Positions 15,785-24,545 of a stretch of 34,042 bases of DNA are shown here, piece by piece. Source of the stretch: Gammaproteobacteria bacterium (GTDB taxonomy: Bacteria; Pseudomonadota; Gammaproteobacteria; GRL18); the NCBI GenBank assembly GCA_016744395.1, contig JADGEK010000044.1, forward strand, positions 1-34,042. The letters are read 5' to 3'. Made by a program: the position numbers and the translations under genes. How positions within the stretch are numbered: the first letter of the stretch is position 1; every line of letters starts with the position of its first letter. The notes under the pieces are model-generated. The model made no database searches. It was given only the letters and a program-made list of their open reading frames with translations, and was not told where the DNA came from.

Positions 15785-18700
15785 ATTCATTCGCTTTAAG
15801 GCCTGAGTCGTTACCATTAACAGGTTGCCATTTAATAGAAGCCAGTGCTGGAACAGGTAAAACCTTTAACATTACACGAATTTATTTACGCTTATTATTA
15901 GAGCGACAGATGGATGTTAAAAATATCTTAGTGATGACGTTTACCCGAGCGGCCACTGAAGAATTGCGGGGGCGTATTGCCAAAGAAATTCGACATGCAC
16001 TGAATAATTGGGGACAGTTTGATCCAGAAGACCGTTTCTTTGCCTCATTGACTCAACAGTTTAGCCTGCAAGATGTTTATCCAGCTTTGCATAATGCTCT
16101 TTTACATCTGGATGAAGCGGCTATTTATACAATACACAGTTTCTGTAAAAGAGTATTGTCACAGCAGGCTTTTAGCAGTGGCATTGCTTTTAATATTCAA
16201 ATGGAAACGGATACTGCTGATATTGAACTTGAAGCCGTTCGGGATTGGTATCGTATCTTGGCAAAGCATCTGGAAAAACAAGAACAATACAAATTGCTGA
16301 CTCAAAGTTGGGTTTCACCAGAAAGTTTTCGTCAGGCTTTTCGCGACGTTCTATCGTCAACGACACCTGTTCAGGTCAAAAGCCCTGAACAAATTAAAGA
16401 TGATTTTCAAAAACAAAAAGCCAATTGTCTTCAGCATTTGCAAGAGAATCAAACATTGGTCTTTGCTGAACTCATTGATTCTCACAAACAAAAAGAGGTA
16501 CGAGCTGAAGAATGGAATGAATTAGTCAATTGGTTAAGCAGTAACTACTTTGCTGAGCAATCAACTGCTCAGGCAATGACTAAGTCGGCCAGCAATGTAT
16601 TTAATGGTGTTCGCTATGGAAAAAAAGCGCCTGAGATTAAAAGACAGCTTAACGAAGTGTTTGATCCCATTAAACAACTTAAATCGGATGCTACGAATAT
16701 TGAAGCATCCATAAAAAAATCTCAGAGTTATGTCATTGCAGCCCAGGGCATTGAAACCATAAGAATCAAAATTACTCAGGCTAAACAGCGCACAAAAGTC
16801 ATGAATTATGACGATCTGATCAATCAACTGGCCAGTGTGCTTTCTGTTAAAGATGGAACGAGTACTCATCCTCTGGCTGAATTAATAAAAAATCAATACC
16901 CTGTAGCATTGGTGGATGAATTTCAAGACACTGATCCCAACCAATACGCAATTCTAAAAGCCATCTATCAATCTGATGGGACAATGGATTCATGCGCTTC
17001 AGGTGGTTCTTCCTCATTGTTAGAAGAAAAGCACAAAGGGATAGCTTCAGCTCTTTATATGATTGGTGATCCCAAACAAGCCATCTATGCCTTTCGTAGT
17101 GGTGATGTTTTTACCTATCTTTCTGCAAGGTCTGACGCTGACAAACAATGGGTTATGGATACCAATTGGCGTTCCAGCACTAAAATGATCAATGCTTATA
17201 ACCGTCTTTTCTATGGCGCACCACTGGATAAAGAAGCAAGAGATATTTTTGGTTTTAATATCCAATACACGCCTGTTAAATCAGCAGGGCAAGCGGATAA
17301 AAAACCACTGACCCGTCATGTGAAGGCCAAAGAACAAAGTCATAGTGAAAATCATGCGGCATTGCAACTGATCCATTTCCCTTTCAATGAGGCATATCGT
17401 CAGGGGCGAAGCAAAAAAGAAGAAATGAATCAGACTTTTTGTACCGTGATTGCCAATTGGTGTGCCAGTGAAGTTCATAATCTCTTATTTGAGAGTGATA
17501 CTCAGATAGGCGAGAAAACTCTGCAAGAGCAAGATATTGCCATTCTTGTGAGAGATAAAAAAGAAGCCGCTTATATTCAGGATGCTTTACGATCAGCAGG
17601 TTATCCATCCGTTTATTTAAGCACGCATGATAATGTTTTTTTCAGTGAAGAAGCCATTGAACTGGAAAGAGCACTCTATGGTATCTTAGAGCTGGAAAAT
17701 GATCGTCTTTTGGTGGCAGCACTGTCTACACGATTTATGGGCTGTGATACAGAAAAGCTCTTTGCTTTACAAGAAGATGAAGAGCAATGGGAAATACATC
17801 GTGAACAAGTGTTTGATTTGCGAGAAACCTGGTTAAAGCGTGGTTTTATGGCCATGGCTTTGAAATTATTACATCAAAATTTTACCCCCCAGCCTGATCA
17901 CCATGAGCGTTCTCTGACCAATGCAATACAATTACTGGAACTGTTACAGCAGTCCAGCCAGCGTCATAGACAGCCTGAGCAGCTTCTTAATTGGCTGCGT
18001 GAACAAATAGAAGCGCAAAGTGTGGCTTCTGAAGCTGAATTACGTCTGGAAAGTGATGCTAACTTAATTCGTATTATTACTCAACATGGTTCCAAAGGTC
18101 TGGAGTATCCAGTCGTTTTTATTCCTTTTGCGACACGCTATAAAGATCCTGCAAAATTTGGCAATAAAAATCTGGACCTGTATAAATATCACGATCTGGA
18201 CGCGGATCATGACTCCTTATCAAAAGGTGTCCATGAAGCTGAGCAATCAAATCATCAGTTAAACTATTTTATTGGGCAAGATAAAAAAATCACTGATCTT
18301 TATCGCGAAGAAGCCTGGGCTGAAACTATTCGATTATTATATGTGGCTGTGACTCGTGCTGAGCATCGTTGCTATCTGTGCGCGACACCGTTTAATCAAT
18401 TTTATCTTTCCCCATTGGGAAAAACATTAAAACTATCATCCAGTGATGATTTGTTAGTTGGGCTGACTCAGCTTTTAGACACAGATATAGACACAGACTC
18501 AGAGACACAAAATATTCATTTACAAACTGTGGATGGAATTGATTTTCCAGTCATTCGTTCTGTCATCACAGAGACTTTACGTGAGGAAATCCCCGCACAA
18601 TTTTCAGGCCACATTGAACGAAACTGGTGGCTCAGTTCATTTTCAGCTTTGACTCGAAATTTACGTCATGGTGGTATTTCCACACCTGATCATGATCAAG

Positions 18701-19578
18701 ATGCATTGTTGAATCAGGACAATACTGAAACAGGCGTAGAAAATAGCATTCGATTCAGTCTGACGAAAGGTGCAGCAACAGGCAACTTATTGCATGATGT
18801 TCTGGAACATACGGATTTTTCCCAACCTCATTGGCAACGTTCACTAGAGCGACCACTGACTCGTTTTAATGAAACCCTCAATGAAGCACAACAGAGTGAA
18901 CTCATAGACTGGCTTGAAGCTTGCCTGGATACGCCTTTAGAGGCGGATAATGAGTTCAGCAGTGAGAGTTGTCTCAAGCTCAATCAATTAATGTGGTCTC
19001 AAACATTGAGAGAAACAGAATTTTATTTTCCCATGGAACAGGTTAAACCTCACTTGTTAGGACTTGTATTGGCAAAGCATCGTCAACAGAGGTTAAATCA
19101 GGATGATGTGCACACTGATCGAGTCAATCCCATACAACTGCCAGGGAATAAAGCATTACAAGGAATGATGCATGGTTTTATTGATTTAATCTTTGAGTGG
19201 CAGGATAAATTTTATATTGTTGATTATAAATCAACACATATGGGGAATCGTTTTGAAGACTATGAGCATAATGAATTAGAAAAAAATGTATGTAATAATT
19301 ATTACGATTTACAATATTTACTGTACAGTTTAGCCTTGCACCGATATTTAAAATCAAGAAAAACAGATTATGATCCTGAACAACACTTTGGTGGTATTCA
19401 CTATCTTTATTTACGAGGTATGAGTCCGGATTCAGGCTCCTCTTCAGAGTCAAAGCGAGGGATTTTCAGCACTCCTATCAGTCCTGAGTTATTGAATGAG
19501 CTGGATGTGCTCTTTTCTGAGCGCATACCTGAGCAAGCAGGGAAGAATTCCCAGATGCAGGAGGCTCAGAGTGTATAG
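15781..19578 (+). CDS. recB: Exodeoxyribonuclease V beta subunit RecB (helicase-nuclease)
   Basis: 1265 residues. An SF1 helicase comes first: Walker A EASAGTGKTFNIT with K27, motif II LVDEFQDTDPNQ with D379-E380, and the later motifs ITQHGSKGLEYPVVFIPF and RLLYVAVTRAEHRCYL. The C-terminal PD-(D/E)XK nuclease keeps H1005 (GNLLHDVLEH), D1135 (HGFIDLIFE) and D1148-x-K1150 (VDYKS); the 13-residue distance between the two aspartates equals that of D1067 and D1080 in E. coli. It is thus expected to be active in strand-break repair and in degrading foreign linear DNA. The start is TTG within TTGA, overlapping the recC stop. It overlaps recD by eight bases. Confidence 0.94.
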   Translation: MNSFALRPESLPLTGCHLIEASAGTGKTFNITRIYLRLLLERQMDVKNILVMTFTRAATEELRGRIAKEIRHALNNWGQFDPEDRFFASLTQQFSLQDVYPALHNALLHLDEAAIYTIHSFCKRVLSQQAFSSGIAFNIQMETDTADIELEAVRDWYRILAKHLEKQEQYKLLTQSWVSPESFRQAFRDVLSSTTPVQVKSPEQIKDDFQKQKANCLQHLQENQTLVFAELIDSHKQKEVRAEEWNELVNWLSSNYFAEQSTAQAMTKSASNVFNGVRYGKKAPEIKRQLNEVFDPIKQLKSDATNIEASIKKSQSYVIAAQGIETIRIKITQAKQRTKVMNYDDLINQLASVLSVKDGTSTHPLAELIKNQYPVALVDEFQDTDPNQYAILKAIYQSDGTMDSCASGGSSSLLEEKHKGIASALYMIGDPKQAIYAFRSGDVFTYLSARSDADKQWVMDTNWRSSTKMINAYNRLFYGAPLDKEARDIFGFNIQYTPVKSAGQADKKPLTRHVKAKEQSHSENHAALQLIHFPFNEAYRQGRSKKEEMNQTFCTVIANWCASEVHNLLFESDTQIGEKTLQEQDIAILVRDKKEAAYIQDALRSAGYPSVYLSTHDNVFFSEEAIELERALYGILELENDRLLVAALSTRFMGCDTEKLFALQEDEEQWEIHREQVFDLRETWLKRGFMAMALKLLHQNFTPQPDHHERSLTNAIQLLELLQQSSQRHRQPEQLLNWLREQIEAQSVASEAELRLESDANLIRIITQHGSKGLEYPVVFIPFATRYKDPAKFGNKNLDLYKYHDLDADHDSLSKGVHEAEQSNHQLNYFIGQDKKITDLYREEAWAETIRLLYVAVTRAEHRCYLCATPFNQFYLSPLGKTLKLSSSDDLLVGLTQLLDTDIDTDSETQNIHLQTVDGIDFPVIRSVITETLREEIPAQFSGHIERNWWLSSFSALTRNLRHGGISTPDHDQDALLNQDNTETGVENSIRFSLTKGAATGNLLHDVLEHTDFSQPHWQRSLERPLTRFNETLNEAQQSELIDWLEACLDTPLEADNEFSSESCLKLNQLMWSQTLRETEFYFPMEQVKPHLLGLVLAKHRQQRLNQDDVHTDRVNPIQLPGNKALQGMMHGFIDLIFEWQDKFYIVDYKSTHMGNRFEDYEHNELEKNVCNNYYDLQYLLYSLALHRYLKSRKTDYDPEQHFGGIHYLYLRGMSPDSGSSSESKRGIFSTPISPELLNELDVLFSERIPEQAGKNSQMQEAQSV

Positions 19579-21463
19579 AACCTTTCAACAATGCCAGCAA
19601 AAACTGGATAGCAGTGAAGCGATTGATTATTTTTTAGCTCGCCAAATTTGTCAGGCTATGAAACAAGATCAAAATCACTTACTTTTTCATTCTATCATGG
19701 CTACATCACAGGCTCTAAGAAATGGGCACACTTGTTTAAAGCTGGATTCAGAATCCCTAACAGACGCTGAAACAGCATTTTGGCAAAATCCGGAAGAGAA
19801 TAAAGAAGGCTATTTATTTCCAACTACCGATGACTGGCATCAGCAGTTGTTTGAAATGACACTGGCTTCAGAATGCAATCAGCCACTGGTATATGAGAAA
19901 AATCGACTTTATATCAGACGTTATTGGCACTTTGAAGAAGAGTTAGGTGAGGCAATTCATGCTTTGCTTCATAAACCTGTGACTGAAGACAATGATTCTG
20001 TGAGTGGGCAAGCCAAACAAGTTATTGAGCAGCTTTTCCCCAAATTATTGACTGATGAAAATGATAAGAATGAATTAGACTGGCAAAAAATAGCGGTTGC
20101 AAATGCACTGATTCATCCGTTTACGATCATCGCGGGTGGCCCCGGAACGGGTAAAACCTTTACCGTTACAAAAATTCTTGCCGCCTTACAGTCGTTGTCT
20201 GATACGACTTTGAGAATTGCAATGGTCGCCCCAACAGGTAAAGCCGCACAGCGACTTAATGAATCCATTCAAAAAGCAAAATCAGTGTTAATGATGAATA
20301 ATTTGATGAGTGATGAGGTTTTAAACCGTATTCCTGATACCGCCAGTACTTTACATCGTCTCTTAGGCGTCATACCTGGAACACATAATTTTCGCTACAA
20401 CGAACATCGAAAATTACCCTTTGATGTGGTTCTGGTTGATGAGATCTCAATGATTGACCTGCCTCTGATGACTCGTTTGATTCGGGCTATTGATGAACAC
20501 TGTCAAATCATCATGCTAGGTGATGCCGATCAATTACCATCAGTCGCAGCGGGCAGTATTTTAGCTGATCTTGCCCCCCGACAATTACCTGGTTATTCAT
20601 TAGACAGTAGTCAAAAGCTCTGTGATTTAACGGGCTTTGATATTCCTGTTTTAGGGGCATCAAATCAGGATTCTTATTTGAGTTTGGATCACCTCACTGT
20701 TTTGCAAAAAAGTCACCGTTTTGATGGTGGTGGTGAAATTGGTTTGCTAGCCAAAGCAGTTATCAGTGGTCATTCTGAGCAAAGCTGGAACTTACTAAAG
20801 CAAGGTAAAGAACAAATTGAATGGATTCAATCAAATTCATTCAGTCACTGGATTGAAGCGATGGTTGAGCAATATTTTGTGCCTCTTTTCCATCATAAAA
20901 TGGAGCAAAATACTTCTGATATTCAGACCATCAATGATGCTTTTCAACAGCTAAACGAGTTTCGATTTCTCGCTGCAACACGACTCGGTGATCAGGGTGT
21001 TATTGCGATCAATGACATGGTTGAACAGTCTCTACGCTCCAAGGGATTCATTACTTCAAGAAATGAATTTTATCCAGGACGTCCCATCATGGTCACTGAA
21101 AATCACTATAATGTTGGACTTTATAATGGTGATACAGGACTGCTATGGCACAATGAACAAGGAAAGTTACAAGCCGTTTTCCCAGACAATGATTCTGTTC
21201 GATGGTTGAGTTTAGGCCGTTTACCAAAAGTAGAAACGGTTTATGCTATGACCATTCACAAAACACAAGGCTCTGAATTTTCTCATGTGGGCCTTGTTTT
21301 ACCTGAAAGAGACAGTTTAATTTTATCTCGTGAATTACTGTATACAGGAATTACCAGAGCAAGTAAGCAATTGAGTCTATGGGGGAACTGGTCAATATGG
21401 AATCTTGGTGTCAGGAGAAAGATAGAACGTTATTCTGGCTTGGCAGAGCGAGTTTTTAAATAA
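19571..21463 (+). CDS. recD: Exodeoxyribonuclease V alpha subunit RecD
   Basis: 630 residues from a GTG at 19571, chosen because AGGAGG lies six bases before it; the open frame extends to 19496 but inside recB. It is an SF1B 5'-3' helicase: Walker A GGPGTGKT with K195-T196, motif II VDEISMIDL with D290-E291, motif III LGDADQLPSVAAGS, and late motifs YAMTIHKTQGSEF and TGITRASKQL. The N-terminal all-helical part is RecD1-like and binds RecC. The gene ends the operon. The sequence behind its stop changes to AT-rich accessory DNA, and no intrinsic terminator is evident. Confidence 0.93.
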   Translation: MYRTFQQCQQKLDSSEAIDYFLARQICQAMKQDQNHLLFHSIMATSQALRNGHTCLKLDSESLTDAETAFWQNPEENKEGYLFPTTDDWHQQLFEMTLASECNQPLVYEKNRLYIRRYWHFEEELGEAIHALLHKPVTEDNDSVSGQAKQVIEQLFPKLLTDENDKNELDWQKIAVANALIHPFTIIAGGPGTGKTFTVTKILAALQSLSDTTLRIAMVAPTGKAAQRLNESIQKAKSVLMMNNLMSDEVLNRIPDTASTLHRLLGVIPGTHNFRYNEHRKLPFDVVLVDEISMIDLPLMTRLIRAIDEHCQIIMLGDADQLPSVAAGSILADLAPRQLPGYSLDSSQKLCDLTGFDIPVLGASNQDSYLSLDHLTVLQKSHRFDGGGEIGLLAKAVISGHSEQSWNLLKQGKEQIEWIQSNSFSHWIEAMVEQYFVPLFHHKMEQNTSDIQTINDAFQQLNEFRFLAATRLGDQGVIAINDMVEQSLRSKGFITSRNEFYPGRPIMVTENHYNVGLYNGDTGLLWHNEQGKLQAVFPDNDSVRWLSLGRLPKVETVYAMTIHKTQGSEFSHVGLVLPERDSLILSRELLYTGITRASKQLSLWGNWSIWNLGVRRKIERYSGLAERVFK

Positions 21464-21743
21464 TATTCTTCCATGATGTTCATAATATATTATTTATCAA
21501 TCAGTTAAATTTAATAGGTGTAAAGAAAAGGTAATTTGTTTCCCATTGTAATAATGTACGTTTTTCATAAAGAATTATCATTAAATTAATTCACAAACTG
21601 GCCTAAATTGTCAGATAAGACTGACTAAAATTAATGATATTTTTATTGCAATAGACAATAATGTAAAAAATAGAAATATGGAAGCGTGTTTTTCTAATAA
21701 TCATGTTTTAGTAGATTTAACTGTTAGCTTAAAATATACAAAT
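21464..21743. other. AT-rich spacer at the border between recD and the accessory region
   Basis: No gene is recognised. An 18-base sequence at 21710-21727 recurs with one mismatch at 23222-23239, both just upstream of a gene start. No terminator with a good stem was seen behind recD. Confidence 0.4.
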
Positions 21744-22570
21744 ATGAAAAATAATGCATGGAACCCTACAAGAAGAAACAGAAATATTGGTACGGAGAAA
21801 AGTGGCTATTCTCAAAACAACAAATTTGTTGTTCCAGAACGCTGGCAGGATTTTAAAGTTTTTTGGGAAAGAATTGTTGATCCTGTCATTTTCCCAATTT
21901 GTATTAACCAGCATGAAATCACAATGTTAATAGAACCAACTTTAAAAGGTTATGTTCATGCTGTAACACCGCAAGATATAATTAGAATTCTTAATTTGGT
22001 TGAACTTGAACACCTAGAAGAAATTGAGTTAATAGTTTTAAGGCAGCCCAAAAAGAAAGAAGAAATATTAAAGCCAGCTTGGGGCGTTTTGTATATTATG
22101 CAGATTTAGGTAGATATTCCGGGCCTGCAATATACCTAGAAGCAATGCAGATTAATCGTATAATAAAATGGGACAATAAACTTAATCCTTATCAAAAAAA
22201 AGAACTTAATTCATTAGAAACAGATGGACATATAATAAAGAAAATAAAAAAAGGCTATGATGTTTGCACAAATCCAGAAACTGTGAGAAACACACAGCTA
22301 TTTCGTACTATTCCTCATGAGGTTGGCCATGCTGTTGATTATCTTAAAAACTCTCTAAAACCCTCTATTGAAGCTGAAGATGAGTACATAACAAACGCAT
22401 ACAATTCAAAACCATCACTTGACAAAGAAGAGTTTGCACATAGATATGCAAGAGAATTTTTTTCAAAATGGTCAACATGGGGGAGTTTACCATTTAAACG
22501 AATTTATAATGAAAACAAACTAAAAGAAATGGGTGTAGATCCAGAATGGTTCAATTTTAATAAAGAGTAG
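21744..22570 (+). pseudogene. Zincin-like (HEVGH) protein gene interrupted by a frameshift
   Basis: Two overlapping frames make one sensible protein of about 275 residues. The first reads from MKNNAWNPTRRNRN to KKKEEILKPAWG; at TTGGGGC (22078-22084) the sense moves back one base and continues GRFVYYADLGRYSGPAIYLE to the stop at 22568. One extra G in the GGGG run restores the frame. The second half holds HEVGHAVDY at 22316-22342, an HExxH-type zinc site, and a downstream EEFAHRYAREFF that could supply the third ligand. This suggests a metallopeptidase or peptidase-like fold; the family is otherwise not recognised. ATG 21744 is preferred over 21678 because the sequence before it belongs to a repeat. 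A sequencing error or programmed shift is possible. Confidence 0.6.
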
Positions 22571-22633
22571 CTAACAAGGAAATTCATCGGAGGAAAAAAG
22601 ACGCCCCGATGATTTTAACACTATACTTACAAA

Positions 22634-22756
22634 ATGAAACTAAAATATTTATTTCTGTTGAGTATATTATTTATCACCCATTTAAGCTATTCAAATAGAG
22701 TTAAACTATCTGTTTGTCGTTCAGAAGTTGATGAAAATAAATATCACCGCATTTAG
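22634..22756 (+). CDS. Very small exported peptide or truncated secreted protein
   Basis: A 40-residue frame begins MKLKYLFLLSILFITHLSYS, a clean Sec signal peptide with cleavage after SYS, followed by only about 20 polar residues with one cysteine (VCRSEVDENKYHRI). There is no obvious ribosome-binding site. The next gene starts nine bases after its stop. It may be a mini-protein or the beginning of a secreted protein that was cut off. No family is recognised. Confidence 0.35.
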   Translation: MKLKYLFLLSILFITHLSYSNRVKLSVCRSEVDENKYHRI

Positions 22757-22764
22757 AAAGTAAT

Positions 22765-23082
22765 ATGAATTTAGAAAATAAACCTGTTCAAATATTTATT
22801 AAAGAGGCTATGTTAAGAAGTCCGCAAGGCTTGGTAGTGTTATTTGGATTTATCACATATTGGTTGCTATCTGTTTTAATTTTAAGCAACCCTGAACTTA
22901 TACTACCAAAACCTGGAATGCAATTTGGAATTTTGTTTTTGTATTTTTCTTGGCCTTTTGTGTTACTTATGACTTTTGTTAAATTTTCTAGCCCAAATTA
23001 TACAGCAAGTTTATTTGATACTATTTTTATTTTTGGTGAATATCTTGCACCTTTGTGGTGGGTATATAAGAATAACTTTTAA
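22765..23082 (+). CDS. Small integral membrane protein, function unknown
   Basis: 105 residues with hydrophobic segments at about 20-41 and 54-73 and a third, weaker one at about 84-100 that ends in aromatic residues (LAPLWWVYKNNF). The N-terminal end is amphipathic and charged. No catalytic motif or family is recognised. It follows the small exported frame by nine bases and may be translated with it. After its stop come a 7-bp hairpin (TTGTGTT/AACACAA near 23104-23126) and a palindromic repeat. Confidence 0.5.
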   Translation: MNLENKPVQIFIKEAMLRSPQGLVVLFGFITYWLLSVLILSNPELILPKPGMQFGILFLYFSWPFVLLMTFVKFSSPNYTASLFDTIFIFGEYLAPLWWVYKNNF

Positions 23083-23160
23083 ATTTATGGGTTTAAATAA
23101 TTATTTGTGTTATAGAATGAAACACAAGAGGTTGGTTTGTATTACAGGGATGAGTAGTAG

Positions 23161-23197
23161 CGGACAGCCATTTATTATAGTAATAAATGGCTGTCCG
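23161..23197. repeat. Perfect palindromic element, copy A
   Basis: A 17-bp arm (CGGACAGCCATTTATTA) and its exact inverse flank a three-base centre. Together with the preceding AGTAG and following TAATT it matches copy B at 24288-24322, so it is a dispersed element and not just a local terminator; no T-run follows. Confidence 0.8.
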
Positions 23198-23222
23198 TAA
23201 TTGCTCAGTCCGTAATTGCTCA
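23193..23222. repeat. 15-bp tandem duplication at the edge of the palindrome
   Basis: GTCCGTAATTGCTCA occurs twice in direct succession; the first copy starts inside the right arm of the palindrome. It looks like a replication slip or a trace of insertion. Confidence 0.85.
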
Positions 23223-23264
23223 GTAGATTTAACTGATAGATTTATCACTCACAATACCGTAAAA

Positions 23265-23807
23265 ATGAATAGCATAAAATCAATAGTACTTTTGGCACTT
23301 ACATCACTCATTATTGGGTGTTCGTTTGTTCAAAGTGTCAATAAATTGGGTAAGGATGTATATATACCAATTAAAGATGATTGGGAAGGCACTTGGGTTG
23401 CTGAGGATGGAGCATTACAGCTAAAAATAATAGACCAAGCTCATGGTGAAATAGAAATCATGTTTATTGAAGATGGAAAATTACTAAAATATAAAGTGTT
23501 TCTTACAAAAAATGGCGATGATAATACATATATGAATGTTATTGGAAGAAAAGAAGAAAAATATTACCATTTTGCAAAATTCAAAAAAGATAATAATCTA
23601 ACAATTGTATGGCATATATCAACTGAAGCTTTAAAAGAAGCAATAATAAAGAAAAATTTAAATGGCAATATTATTAATAATAAATATGGTGACACAATTT
23701 TAATTAATGCCACTAAAAAAGAATTGAATAAGTTTTTTATAAATAATAGAAGACAAATGTTATTTGAGTATGAAAATCCACTTATATTAAGGCGTTTAAC
23801 AAACTAA
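23265..23807 (+). CDS. Putative lipoprotein of unknown function
   Basis: From the ATG at 23265 the 180-residue product has a lipoprotein signal peptide: a charged start, a hydrophobic core and the lipobox LIIGC with C19 as the lipidated residue. An upstream open frame to 23187 exists only because it runs through the palindrome and tandem repeat, so it was rejected. The mature part starts with DDWEGTWVAEDGALQLKI and alternates short beta strands (EIEIMFIEDGKLLKYKVF), like small lipocalin-type or YceI-like barrels that begin with G-W; the exact family is not recognised. Its last codons overlap an attC-like sequence (23794-23841), which is the arrangement seen in integron gene cassettes. The C-terminal part is rich in Asn and Lys. 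Confidence 0.6.
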   Translation: MNSIKSIVLLALTSLIIGCSFVQSVNKLGKDVYIPIKDDWEGTWVAEDGALQLKIIDQAHGEIEIMFIEDGKLLKYKVFLTKNGDDNTYMNVIGRKEEKYYHFAKFKKDNNLTIVWHISTEALKEAIIKKNLNGNIINNKYGDTILINATKKELNKFFINNRRQMLFEYENPLILRRLTN

Positions 23808-23841
23808 ACATAAATTATTTCTGCAAATATAGGCGTTGGCT
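23794..23841 (+). repeat. Possible degenerate integron attC site
   Basis: GTTTAACAA at the left fits the RYYYAAC core and GCGTTGGC at the right is close to GTTRRRY. The stop codon of the lipoprotein lies inside it and the next gene starts 43 bases after it, as in a cassette junction. Against it: it is only 48 bases long and the inner stem is poor. Confidence 0.33.
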
Positions 23842-23883
23842 TTCAAAATAATATCATCAATAAAAACATTCAAGGATAATAAA

Positions 23884-24264
23884 ATGAAATTAAAACTAGC
23901 TATTTTTTTAATTGTCTTATCGTTTGGTTCTGCTAATGCTGGTGAAAGATTAAAAGGAGATCAATTAAAAGAGTTTTGGACAGATAAAACCATTACTGGT
24001 GAACATAATAAAATGGGGGCAATAAAAACTTATCATTCTTCAGATGGTACAGTTCATAGTAAATCAAGTTTAGGTGCTGTACGAAATGGTAAATGGTGGA
24101 TTGATGAATCATCAAATAAAAAATGTATAAAGTGGGATCATAAAAACAAAAAAAGTTGTCATTATACTGAAGTTAATAAAGATGGCACTCATACTCTTGT
24201 GCATGGAAAAAAAGGAAAAAAACTAGTTGAAATAAAATCAACAGAAGAGGGGAACAAACTTTAA
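23884..24264 (+). CDS. Small periplasmic protein of unknown function
   Basis: 126 residues from the ATG at 23884, which has AAGGA ten bases upstream; an earlier in-frame codon at 23836 has none. A signal peptide (KLKLAIFLIVLSFGSANA) is cleaved before GERLKGDQL. The mature part follows a pattern common in small proteobacterial periplasmic proteins: GDQLKEFWTDKTITGEH, then a Y/F-x-DGTV segment, GKWWID, then two cysteines (KKCIKWDHKNKKSC) that can form a disulfide, and a lysine-rich end. DUF995-like proteins look similar, but I cannot assign it firmly. It forms a pair with the lipoprotein gene between two palindromic repeats. Confidence 0.6.
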   Translation: MKLKLAIFLIVLSFGSANAGERLKGDQLKEFWTDKTITGEHNKMGAIKTYHSSDGTVHSKSSLGAVRNGKWWIDESSNKKCIKWDHKNKKSCHYTEVNKDGTHTLVHGKKGKKLVEIKSTEEGNKL

Positions 24265-24287
24265 AGTTACAAGCCAACAGAGAGTAG

Positions 24288-24322
24288 CGGACCTCATTTA
24301 TTAAAGTAATAAATGGGGTCCG
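24288..24322. repeat. Palindromic element, copy B
   Basis: CGGACCTCATTTATTA and TAATAAATGGGGTCCG pair with one T-G wobble around AAG. The flanks AGTAG before and TAATTACT after agree with copy A (TAATTGCT). The remaining bases up to the EAL gene at 24546 contain no gene. Confidence 0.78.
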
Positions 24323-24545
24323 TAATTACTGTAAGATAACAGAGCTTTAAAATAGAGGACTTAAACATATCCTTCTACTTGATTTATAAAGTAAGTCATT
24401 GTTTATAATAGAATATGTTAGTTTTTTTGTGTGTGTTTTTATCATATATTTGTTGCATTAGGGTAAACCCAAAGTTACAATGTGTATTGCTTGTGAGCAT
24501 TATTAATGCTATTCACAAATTATGATCGAACAAATAGGCTATTGA

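Noticed and set aside
22571-22630. CTAACAAGG after the zincin gene with TCATCGG/CCGATGA hairpin as an attC site
   Set aside because: The left end fits but there is no GTTRRRY core at the right and the stem is too short; it is better seen as an ordinary hairpin.
23187-23264. Longer N-terminus of the lipoprotein
   Set aside because: The extension is the translation of the palindrome and tandem repeat and would bury the lipoprotein signal peptide.
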